64,000 bases of DNA, from NCBI RefSeq assembly GCF_000151665.1, contig NW_013171818.1:181424-245423 (forward strand), in the 5' to 3' direction. The stretch comes from Blastocystis hominis (taxonomy: Eukaryota > Sar > Bigyra > Opalinata > Blastocystidae). Of this stretch, positions 42,267 to 51,841 are shown one piece after another (the first letter of the stretch is position 1; the number at the start of each line of letters is the position of its first letter). The translations under genes and the position numbers were made by a program. A model generated the notes under the pieces. It ran no database searches and was not told the DNA's origin. It saw nothing but the letters and a program-made list of their open reading frames with translations.

Positions 42267-43556
42267 ATGAACCAGAGATCGGTACGCTACGCCACCGCAG
42301 CGTTGAGACCTGGAACCGCTCTGAGGAGAACGCAGAATGCCGCGGCAGAGGAATCCAGCGAATCAAAGGACAAGCAGGGAGCAGGTGATATTGAGGTAGG
42401 CTCCAGATTTTGAAATGGATATGCTTACGACCAGAGAAAGCGTAGTTGGCAATTTTCCGATTTTGGGTTTCGAAAGAGTATTGGGGACGGTCAATATGGT
42501 ACGCAGCGTTTGAGAATCGAGTTAGACGATAGGGAAGGTGTTTCTGGCAAGAGAAAAAGAATCGAAAAAGGACGTGGCAATTAAAGTGATGTTTTTACCT
42601 CATTTTTGTGAGCGCGGGATTCAGGCCCAGCTTCGCGATGAAATACAGGCAAGGCGCATGGTTGTCAAGTCGATGGTAGATCCACTCGCACTTAATTCAC
42701 AATCGCATTACACGCGTCTACGGATGCTTTTTCGACAAGGACCGAGGTGGGTTGTCTCCTATGGGTTTTCTGTAGTCGGAATTGTGATGGAATACGCTCC
42801 GCTCGGTACGCTCTTCAACGTGATGATTAAAAACCAATGGCTGAATGGCATGCCTCTCAAATACGTGCAGCAAGTTGCTATCCAGGTCTATGCGTATTTT
42901 TCAAATGCCGTGCATTGATTCTAGCGCCCTGGCCTATTGCCATACACACAACGTCATGCATCGCGACTTAAAGCCGGAGAACATCCTCGTATTCAAAAAC
43001 TACAACGTCTCTTTTCTGTCCTTCCGCTTCCTTCTAGTCCGACGGTCCGAACGGCGACATGGAGGTCAAGCTCACGGACTTCGGGTGGTCGTGCGCGGTG
43101 GAGACGACGGGGCTTCGCACCACGAAGTGCGGCACAGTGAGCTACATGGCTCCCGAGCAGGCCGGGAAGTCGGGGTACACAATGAAGGCGGAGACGTGGG
43201 CCTGTACGCGTGGTAGCGGAGAGAAGTGATGCGTAGACGGCGTGTTGCTCTATGAACTCATCGTGGGAATCACCGCCGAGCAGGAAAGTGGGTTCTTAGG
43301 GAGGAGAGAGGTTGATGCGTAGCGGAGAAGAAGGATATTCGAGAGCTCTCGGAATCCTTCCGCAATCCGTACTACCAGTCCGACCAGATGCGCGCGGTGA
43401 ACAATCGACGGTTCATCCGCAACGCGCCGGACTCCGCGAAGGATCTCTGCATGAAGCTGCTGATCCAGGACCCCAATAAGCGCTTCTCCTTCGAGCAGAT
43501 CAAGTTTCACCCGTTCTTCTTAGAAGATTTCAGTGCGTGTGTCACGCCTCCGAAGT
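42267..43556 (+). CDS. Aurora-like protein kinase, stop completed by polyadenylation
   Basis: The N-terminal 45 residues are basic and Ala-rich; the kinase domain starts SIGDGQYGKVFLA. A 31-nt intron with GC-AG ends (42648-42678) restores DEIQ-IHSHLIHNRITRVYG; a 29-nt intron follows and then VGIVMEYAPLGTLF. Catalytic marks are VMHRDLKPEN and TDFGWS (the DFGWS form is Aurora-typical), then TKCGTVSYMAPEQ. Introns 43204-43236 and 43288-43322 both end in TGATGCGTAG. The last segment is FEQIKFHPFFLEDF. One join near 42885-42940 does not keep frame by eye and may hide a sequence error. No stop is encoded: after CCGAAG an in-frame T (43556) precedes GTTG and TGTTTGTT (43561-43568). Confidence 0.85.
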
Positions 43557-43568
43557 GTTGTGTTTGTT
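43556..43568 (+). terminator. T-GTTG-TGTTTGTT poly(A)/stop-generating site, kinase gene
   Basis: An in-frame T at codon position 1, four bases, then the octamer. Cleavage after the T would give TAA. The arrangement is identical to the one at 45000-45012. Confidence 0.65.
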
Positions 43569-43641
43569 TATACAAAAAACAGCGCACAAAGGCGTCCCAT
43601 AAAGTTGTAGGAATGGTAGTCAACTTCGAATGCTCCGCTGC

Positions 43642-44249
43642 TTACTTCGCCTTGTCCAGAATGATTCCATCGTACGTCTTCTTGAACCACTCCATGGCCT
43701 CCTCGCGAGTCACCTTGTGAGAATAGCCGATGCGGCTGCGCTGAGCCTTACGCTTGCTCACACGGCCACCAGGGCGGGCCAGCTGCACGTAGAAATCCAT
43801 ACCGAAGATACCGGTGTTGGGATCGTACTTGATACCCAGATCGATGTGCTCCTGAATACCAAAACCGAAGTTTCCGGAGTCGGAGAAGTTTCTCTTCACC
43901 AGCTCGTACTCCTTCACCTTCAGACCACGCTCCAAAATCTCCAGAGCCTTCTCACCACGAATGGTGGCATGCACGGAGATCTTCTCGTTACGACGGATGG
44001 AGAAGGAACGAATGGTGAAACGGGCTAGAATGTAAGCGCCTCCCACTCAAAACTCCCTACCCTTTCCGTAAATGGGCTCCTGACCAGAAATCTGCTGGAG
44101 GACACGAGCAGCCTTGGAGACAGCATCTCCAGACTCACCAACGCAAATGTTGATGACGAGCTTCTCAACTCGGATGTTTCTCATCACGTTAGACTTTTCA
44201 CTCTAAAAAGCAGTTAGCGCGGTGTCAGAAAAGCAGCAAACCTTACCAT
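43642..44249 (-). CDS. RPL11: 60S ribosomal protein uL5
   Basis: Large-subunit ribosomal protein. The first exon is just ATG (44249-44247); an intron of about 45 nt leads to [19 protein letters not shown] and [21 protein letters not shown] 36-nt intron then precedes [19 protein letters not shown]. Conserved marks are [30 protein letters not shown] and the C-terminal [16 protein letters not shown]. The stop TAA lies 73 nt from the kinase octamer on the opposite strand. The start is 170 bp from the divergent PIN1 start. Confidence 0.97.
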
Positions 44250-44419
44250 TTTAATAACTGAATGGACGCCGAAGTAATCTGAGGCAATACCACAGAGTCA
44301 ACTTGCCACGGCAGAATCTAAGCACATACTCGAATATGCCTCAGATTGCAATTTGTGTTATCGATTTCTTATATAGCACGCATGTCCACATCGAAGGTGG
44401 ATTATCATAATTGTACTCA

Positions 44420-45000
44420 ATGTCATTACCTTCTGGTTGGGAACGACACGAAAGCAAGAGTCATCCGGGTGCGTTTTACTACTTCAACCCGTAAAGACTC
44501 GGTGCTTAGGTGATGTGGTAGGGTTACCGGAGAATCAACATGGGACGAGCCAAGAGAGGAAGTAATCGATTGGTGCACAAACTAATCGGAATAGCTAACT
44601 CAGGTGCGCTGCTGTCATATCTTGAAGAAACACAAGTAGATTCTGTTAGGATCTTTGATTTGAAGTGGATCGAGAAGACCGTCTTCGTGGAGAAATCCGG
44701 TGATCACTTGTTCGAAGGAAGAAGCGACGCGGGAGTTGGCTGCGATCCGCCAGCAGATCATGAATTCCTCAAACCCACAGGAAACGTTCAAACGGATCGC
44801 TGAAAAGGAGAGTGATTGTAGCAGGTAGTTCGAATTTGATTTTGATTACACCAGCGCAAAGCGTGGAGGCGACCTAGGATTCTTCAAGCGGGGGCAGATG
44901 CAAAAGCCGTTTGAGGATTGCGCTTTCCGCTTGAAGGTGGGAGAGATTAGCAACATAATAGAAACGGACTCGGGTGTCCATATCATCCTCCGCATCGCGT
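44420..45000 (+). CDS. PIN1: PIN1-type peptidyl-prolyl isomerase, stop completed by polyadenylation
   Basis: A WW domain plus parvulin domain enzyme that isomerises phospho-Ser/Thr-Pro bonds. The WW domain is [21 protein letters not shown] then [10 protein letters not shown], split by a 31-nt intron. The parvulin part is [64 protein letters not shown] and [12 protein letters not shown]. Introns are 31, about 43, 30 and 30 nt. The family normally ends a few residues after HIILR. Here the frame runs on without a stop, but the T at 45000, four bases (GTTG) and TGTTTGTT (45005-45012) would make RIA-stop. Confidence 0.95.
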
Positions 45001-45012
45001 GTTGTGTTTGTT
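45000..45012 (+). terminator. T-GTTG-TGTTTGTT poly(A)/stop-generating site, PIN1 gene
   Basis: The in-frame T follows GCG (Ala) at the exact place where PIN1 proteins end. The octamer overlaps the 5' leader of the next gene, whose start codon is at 45031. Confidence 0.75.
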
Positions 45013-45030
45013 TTCAATCATTTTTTGAGT

Positions 45031-46869
45031 ATGTTGTCCTACGGTACACGCCGCTTGTACCGAGCAGGAGGATTCCTTTCCAAATCATTGCGCGCTTTTT
45101 CCATCGCTTCTGTGCGAACTCCTCGAATTCGAAGTGTACGTGTGGGAGAGAAGCATCTTTTTCCTACAGTCGTGGTACAAAAGCGATTTGTGGACGTCCG
45201 GAAGGAGTTGAAGGAGGTTCAGTGTTGCAGTGGTTGTGGAGTGAAGTTGCAGTATAAGGAAGAAAAGGACTATGGTTATATACCCAAGGACACACTCGTT
45301 TCCTATTTAGAAGCCGGAAAGAAGCCATTGTGTCAGCGGTGCCACAAAGTATGCGAGGTTTTTGAATCACTATGAATAGCTACGGTACAGCAGCACCGTG
45401 GAGGGAGATCAAGTTCCTGCCGCGATTCCTAAGGAAATAATCAATCGCATTCCGTTCAAGAAGCACTCGTTGATTCTGTTCGTGTGCGATGCAATGGATT
45501 TGCCCGTAAGCGATCAAATCCACTTCTACTTCTTTTAGGGAAGTATCATTCCCCATTTGAACGAATTGGTCCACGAAAAGCCAATGGTTGTGATCGTAAA
45601 CAAATCCGATCTGCTGCCTGTGAGTTCGCCCACCCCTCAAATGAAGCGCTGGGTCTTTGGTCTCTTCAAAGCTCACCACATCAACGTATTTTTCTCCTCC
45701 TCGCCATTCATCCCATCTAGAACATCAAAGACGTGTTCTTCGTGAGTTCGTTAAACAACATCGGGATCAGCAGCGTCCTGAACTACATCAACCACACTCC
45801 CTTCAAGCACGTCTATCTCATCGGCATGACCAACTGTTCCTCTCTCCTCTCTCTCCCTGATCACTAGCCGGGAAATCGTCCTTTCTCAACCAATGCATCG
45901 CCTTCACCAAGAGCAAAGTCTCCGTGTTCAATCTCCTCTCTCTCTCCGACGACGGCATTCAGCTCAACAAGCAAGGCATGATCGCCGATGACCACTTCGA
46001 TATCGATTATTGGAACACAGAAACAGGTCCATCCGAGCTCGAGTTTGAGCTCGAGCCCTCCGACAACCTCCTCACCATCTCTTCTCTCCCCTCCACCACG
46101 CTCGGCGTCACCGCGATCAAGCTCTACGGCGCTCGGTTTCTCCTGTACGACACTCCAGGCATCTGCCCTTCCGCCTATCGCATCCGTCTGCTCACTTCCA
46201 TGCTCTCCGAGGAGCAGAAGAAGGCCAAGCTGCTCTTTCCGCGCAAAGCGCTCGTCCCCACCGTGTTCTCCCTCCATCCAAACCACTCCATTTTGTTGGG
46301 CGCTTTAGGACACATCGATTACGTTGCAAACGAAAACGTTTTCGCTTTTGCGTTTTTTTCACTTAGACCAATCCGCTCATTGGATATAGTTATTCGCCTT
46401 TGTCTCTCCATCTATGCAAAACAGAAAACGTTCCTTCTCTCCTCACAAAACACGCAGGAACGCTTTTCGTTCCGCCCTTTTCGGAGGCGCAGTATTTGGC
46501 ATCGGGAGGGATCGTGCACCAGAGCGATTTCCCGCTTTCTCGTGTGCTCAACACGCCGAGTGAAGTGCGAAACACGCTGTTGCCGGCCTCTCCGAGCAGT
46601 TTGAAATACACGGCGTTTTTGGATGTGAGCATTGGAGGGTTCGGATGGATCGCTTTTTTCGCGCAGGGTGAGAGACGAGGGAAGGAACTGAGAGAATAGG
46701 TGGGGATAATACCAGGAAGAAGTATGCGCAGATTATGGCGGGAACGTTGCGGCTGAACGCTGTGAAGGGGTTTGAAGTGGGTTTGGAGGAAGGGAGTGAG
46801 AGGTAGTTGTATCCTAGACCACCGCTGTTGACGAGTATTCCCGAGAAGATGCGAAAACTCAAGAAGTAG
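45031..46869 (+). CDS. NOA1: NOA1/YqeH-type circularly permuted GTPase
   Basis: A mitochondrial ribosome-assembly GTPase family. The N-terminus is a basic presequence ([20 protein letters not shown]). A zinc module follows (CSGCGVKLQ...YIPK...CQRCHK). The GTPase motifs come in permuted order: G4 VNKSDLL first, then [11 protein letters not shown]1 GMTNSGKSS (split by a 32-nt intron inside the P-loop) and G3 YDTPGI. The C-terminal domain includes [12 protein letters not shown] and [15 protein letters not shown]. Introns are mostly 29-33 nt, the last being 30 nt after KGFE. The stop is TAG at 46867-46869, followed by a (TAG)n run and TGTTTGTT at 46910-46917. Confidence 0.92.
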
Positions 46870-46891
46870 TAGTAGTAGTAGTAGTAGTAGT
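46867..46891. repeat. (TAG)n microsatellite at the NOA1 stop codon
   Basis: About eight tandem TAG triplets begin with the stop codon itself. Confidence 0.85.
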
Positions 46892-47258
46892 TTTTCTTTT
46901 GTTCTTTCGTGTTTGTTGTTGTTGGAAATGAGAGAGATGGTTGGGGATCATTCATTCGCAAGCTTCAACCCATTTTTCATCGATCCATACTATAATTCCT
47001 ATTCCTTTCCTATTTAAAATAAGAATAATAAATAGACAAACAAGTAAAAGAACAGAATGGGGTAAGAATTCAATTATACATAAATCAAATACAGAGGATC
47101 AATTTATCCCCTTCCACTCTCAGAATAGGAAATGTTCCCAACTCTACTCTTATTCACTTCGATTTGATTTAAGAGGTAAGTTCGCGTTGAAATGCTCTGT
47201 AGTTTACAACGCTCTTCTTTGTCGTTGTTTTCAATGAGCCAAACCTAATTCTTCGTAG

Positions 47259-47637
47259 ATGAGACATCTTGCTGCTTACCTTATGCTCGTTTTGGGAGGA
47301 AACGAGAAGCCCACTGTATCATTCATTTGGTTTGCATAAATTGCAGGCTGAAGACATCAAGTCTGTTTTGGAGGCTGTTGGCGCTGAGGCTGAGGACGAG
47401 AAGATTGAGAAGCTCCTGGCCGATCTGGAGGGAAAGAACGTTGAGGAATTGATCAAGTCTGGAATGGACAAGCTCGTTTCGATTCCCACTGGAGGCGCTG
47501 CTGCTCCCGCTGCCGGTGCTGCTGCTCCCGCTGCCGAGGAGAAGAAGGAGGAGGCCAAGGAAGAGGAAGAGGAAGAGGAAGAGGACATTGATATGAGCGG
47601 AGGTGGTCTTTTCGGTGATGATGACGACGACTGGTAA
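47259..47637 (+). CDS. RPLP2: 60S acidic ribosomal protein P2
   Basis: A P-stalk protein. Exon 1 is [19 protein letters not shown], then a 31-nt intron (47316-47346) and [37 protein letters not shown], an Ala/Pro hinge and an acidic run. The C-terminus is unusual: P-proteins normally end in a conserved hydrophobic MGFGLFD tail, whereas this one ends [12 protein letters not shown]. The leader seems to be spliced, since CGTAG directly precedes the ATG. Stop TAA at 47635-47637. Confidence 0.95.
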
Positions 47638-47765
47638 ATTGCGAATAGTCAGTAAGCTACATTCTCTTATATCAGTTATTTTGCGATGTTTGTTGGAGAC
47701 GGGCGTTTCACCCATGGAAAACCTTCAAAACTCATTATTATCTGGCCACTCTCCAGTTGATTCGA

Positions 47766-48515
47766 ATGGAAGATCAAATTAGCAGCACAGAAAGCACATT
47801 TATTGCTAGAAAAAACGCAATTAAAATGATGACGAAGAGGTATTTGCTGCGTAGTGGGGGATAATTGGAATAGAGGATATGTTTTGCGAATGACGGACGA
47901 TATGACAAAGTACGATGCTTTTCTTTCCAGAGTAAGCTGTTGGTTTTCTCGTTTATCGAATAGTTCGGTAATGAGCCTGATTACGAGAGCCTTTCCGTGA
48001 TTGTAAGTCGTGGATGTGCACTGCATCATTTCTAGGGAAAACGATTGTCGAACAAGAATGATGGTTGTTTGCTCATTTTCAACGACAGTCCTAGTTTGGG
48101 TGCTCCTGCAATCCGAGAGTAGAAGTCGTGGCCAGCGTTTAGCCCTAGAATCATTGAGCAGTTGGAGAAGGAGAACATCTCATCTGCCATAATCGTAGTG
48201 AAGAACCGTATTCCCAGCACGGCGAAGCACGCGTGCAAAAAGTTCGAGCCCATTTTCCATCTCGATCTGTTCAAGGAAAGCAGTTTGCTGGTGGATATAA
48301 CGGAGCATTTCTTGGTTCCTCCGCATATTGCGTTGAGCGAGCAGGAGACGAAGGAGTTGTTGGAGCGCTTAAGCATTCCCGCGGATAAGCTTCCGAAAAT
48401 AAGTGTGGATGATCCGATTTGCCATTATTACGGATTTAAGCAAGGTCAGGTGATCAAGATTATTCGGAACAGTTTGGTGGGAGGTCGTTCGGTTGCTTTT
48501 AGAGTTGTGATGTAG
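47766..48515 (+). CDS. RPB5: RNA polymerase subunit RPB5 (RPABC1), shared by Pol I-III
   Basis: The N-terminal jaw domain is spread over several small exons (MEDQISSTESTFIARKNAIK; GYVLRMTDDMTKYDAFLSR; FGNEPDYESLSVI), with introns of about 34, 32 and 33 nt. A 30-nt intron precedes IIEQLEKENISSAIIVVKN. The conserved assembly domain is VDITEHFLVPPHIALSE, LPKISVDDPICHYYGFKQGQ and VIKIIRNSLVGGRSVAFRVV, close to the family C-terminus. Stop TAG at 48513-48515; TGTTTGTT at 48542-48549. Confidence 0.96.
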
Positions 48516-48624
48516 CTGTTGGTTGTGTTGTTTTGTTGGATTGTTTGTTGGACGAATATTCGAGGAGAACGGAGGAAGTCAGGATAAACTCAAATTTGAA
48601 TTTAAGTGAAAGAGTGACGGTGAA

Positions 48625-50392
48625 ATGAGTCACCACTGTCTTGAATCGCGTGATTCTGTATCGTCACTCAATATAAGTCCGTTAAAACCTGACATGTCGT
48701 CAATCCATGAGATTGCGGAGGAGCTCTCACGGAGTGGAAGCATATCCACTCCGAGAGCCGAACTGCTATTTGACAGACCTGGAAGATATAGTAGTGAGTG
48801 TGGCGTTGTAAACAGCACGGATCTTGTTTCAGATATCCGTAATTCCCTTGTCCGAAACCAACGGAACATTGGAAATGGAGCAGGATCCGCTTTTACTCCC
48901 ATTGCAAAGCGAGTGCATTCCGACAACCAAACACCTGTAAGAAGTATAGAATATTCGATAACTGCAGAGCCCATACATTCAGAAGTCATTGCGGTTTGAT
49001 TCTTCCACAGAGTCGTCTCCTTTTATGTCTCGAAACACATCTTCGATAATGGATGACCGTATTTGTGTAATTGATTGTGTTAGTTCTAGTCGAGATCGTG
49101 CCAGTGGACACCAATCACGACTTTGTAGTTTTGGACGTAGAAATTAATGGAATCCGCAGTCTCACTCTAGTCATGCCCTCCGCTAAACAGCGAATACGAG
49201 AAGGAGTTCATCACAGTGAAGAACCTGGGCGAGGGCAATTTCACGATGGTGGATTTTGTGATCAGCAAAAGCGTCAAAAAAGCGTACGCCATCAAACGCA
49301 GCAAAGAAAAAGTCCTCAAAACGACCGACCGGTTCTCCTCTTTCCACCTCCTCTCATCCTAGCCACCGCTTTCTCAAAGAAGTCCAGATGTTCGAAGAAG
49401 TTCGCGACTGTCCCCACCTCGTCCAATACTACAAATGCTGGCAAGAAGACTGTATTTCTCTCTCTCTTTTCCTTTTTTTAACCTTCTAGCGTTCATGTAC
49501 ATCCTCATGGAGTGCTGCGCTCGCGGCAATCTCACCGTCTCTTTCTCTCTCTCTCTGACTCACATCCAGTCCTTTCTCGCTCGCCAATCCTCCATCTCCG
49601 AGCCCTTCATCTGGGTTCTCCTCCACACCGTCCTCCAAGTCGGTTCCACGTTTCTACTTTTCAACAGGCGCTCACGTTTCTCCATTCTCATCGCGTCGTT
49701 CACCTCGATTTAAAGCCCGACAATCTTCTCTTCGACGACCTCGGCCGTCTCCGCATCGGCGACTTCGGCTGCGCCGCGCACTTCGACGAGCTCAGCGTGT
49801 TCAGTGATCGACGCTACATGGCTTTGGAAGGCCTCGAAGACCGCATCACGCCCAATCGCGATCTCTTCTCTCTCGGACTCATCGCCTATCAGCTCATGTC
49901 CCACGAGGATTTACCCGTCTCAGGCGAACGCTGGACCGCGTTACGGCAAGAAAATGGGGTATTCCAGAAATCGGGACTTTTTTTTAGATCCCCTCGGTAG
50001 CGGGATATTCGAGTCGGCTGAACCGAATGGTGCGAAATGTGCGGGTTATCCGCGGGGATGAGCGGTAGATGACGGCGCCGACGAATGGGCGGAGTGCGGC
50101 GGAGTTCCTGGAGGAGGTGCCGGGGAATGTGGGCGCGCTGGAGAGCGAGGTGAGGTCGATGATTCGATCGGTGGGAGAGCAGAGGGAGATTGATGATTAG
50201 ACATGTCCATCGGTGGTGGAGACGTCGAAGGTGCCTCGGAAGAAGTCGCTGCGAATAAAGACGGAATCAACGGATTTGGGAGATATGGTGGGGATGGAGG
50301 GACATGATGAGATGTAGTTGGAGGAGCGGTCGAATATGACGACGCCGGTGGACGTGATTCAGAGCTCGTATTCTGCAATGTTCAAGTTTTGA
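48625..50392 (+). CDS. Wee1-like protein kinase
   Basis: A long Ser-rich N-terminal region (MSHHCLESRDSVSS) is followed by a kinase domain: LGEGNFTMVDFVIS (Gly loop), AYAIKRSKEKVL, CPHLVQYYKCWQED, ILMECCARGNL, LHSHRVVHLDLKPDNLLFDD and IGDFGCAAHFDE. The VH.DLKPDN and DFGCA forms, with YYKCWQED in the N-lobe, point to the Wee1/Myt1 group that phosphorylates CDK. Introns of 30-39 nt are needed, including two of exactly 30 nt near the end (about 50170-50199 and 50289-50318). The stop is TGA at 50390-50392. It is followed directly by cyclin B. Confidence 0.85.
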
Positions 50393-50710
50393 TGTTTACT
50401 ATTGTTTCAAGGCGGGATCTTCGGAACTCGTCATTCTCTTCTATTTTCAATTTTCATTGGATTTGTTTGTTTTACACATTCTGCACGACGGGGCCCATTC
50501 TGGAGTGACTCAGGAAGCGGATTTCACTCCCAGAGAAATCGCGTGGCATTAATCGAGCACAAAACGAAGATGATTTCTTTCAACATGCACAGGGAGTAGA
50601 CCTTCTGGGACGTGCAATGGAGTCGATCTACGCCCTCAATTGCCACACCATGGGCGTTTCGCCCACTTTTTTAAACAGCAAACCTCAAGATTTCATTCTC
50701 TCTCACACCT

Positions 50711-51831
50711 ATGGACAAGAGCGTTGAGCCTGTCGCAGAGCGGAATGTCTTCAAGCGTACTCTACGCTTAGATGAAAAAGAGAGCGAGCTAGCGGTAAAA
50801 AAGCCAGCGCTTGTCAATCCGCTCCAGGACGCAAATAGCAATGTAAATCAAAGTGAGTAGACAGCAAATCACCGTAAGGAATAGAGCCCGTGACCCTTAC
50901 GAACGAACTCGTTCCTGCGAAGCCAGCTGTGGCTCCCGCTCCTACAATTCAACAAATCGTGGACGAACACGACCGAAATGTTCAACTAAATTTCTCTCCC
51001 TACGCACAACGCATTGTCAATTCCTGGCTACGAACAGAGGACAAATTCCGAAGCTTACCGAATTATTTAGATGGTCAGACCGATGTGAAGAGCTATATGC
51101 GTGAAACGCTCATCGACTGGATTGTGGAAATGAACAGTCACTTCCGCCACCGCCGTGAAACGTTATATCTATGCGTAAACATTATCGACCGCTACGTAGC
51201 TGCCACGATCCGCGAAAAGAAGGACATGGTGTCTCGCACCAATTACCAGCTCGTTGGCGTGAGTGCCTATCTGATCGCCTCGAAATACGAAGAAATCTAC
51301 TATCCAGAAATCCGAATGATTCTCCAGTTCGCAGATAATGTCTACTCGGAAGACGACGTGAAGAAAATGGAGCTGAAAATCGTGAACATGCTTAAATACG
51401 ATCTCACAATCCCCACCACAAACAAGTTTTTAGGGCGATTCCTGCGCGTAGCGTCGAGAGTGAGCGAGTCATGCGTAGTTATCCTCGAACAACGACGTGC
51501 ACTACATGTGCTATTTCATCTGCGATCGGATGCTGCAGAGCATCAGCATGTTGGCGTGGAAGCCTTCCGTGCAGGCCGCAGCCGCGATTTATCTGGCCCG
51601 GAAGTACTTCGGGTATACGGACAGTTGGGTGAGGGAACGCAGGGAGGGAGTGATGGGTAGAACAAAAGCTTTGAGGAGTTTACGGGGGTGAAGAAGTCGG
51701 AGCTGATCGGATGTGCGTCCGCGATCCACAGTCTGATTATGAAGCCGAACAAGCTGCATGCCTGTGAGAACAAGTACAAGGGCAGTCGGTTTAACCATAT
51801 TTATAACAGCATTCCGCATAAAAGCAAATGA
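50711..51831 (+). CDS. Mitotic B-type cyclin
   Basis: The N-terminus (MDKSVEPVAERNVFKRTLRL) has an RTLRL segment that could act as a destruction box. The cyclin box includes QTDVKSYMRETLIDWIVEM, HFRHRRETLYLCVNIIDRY, VGVSAYLIASKYEEIYYPEI and PTTNKFLGRFLR. A 31-nt intron (51448-51478, ending ATGCGTAG) leads to the second fold with KPSVQAAAAIYLARKYFGY, then a 32-nt intron and ENKYKGSRFNHI near the end. TGA at 51829-51831 is followed by TG and TGTTTGTT (51834-51841), so the T of TGA sits exactly 4 nt upstream of the octamer. Confidence 0.95.
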
Positions 51832-51841
51832 TGTGTTTGTT

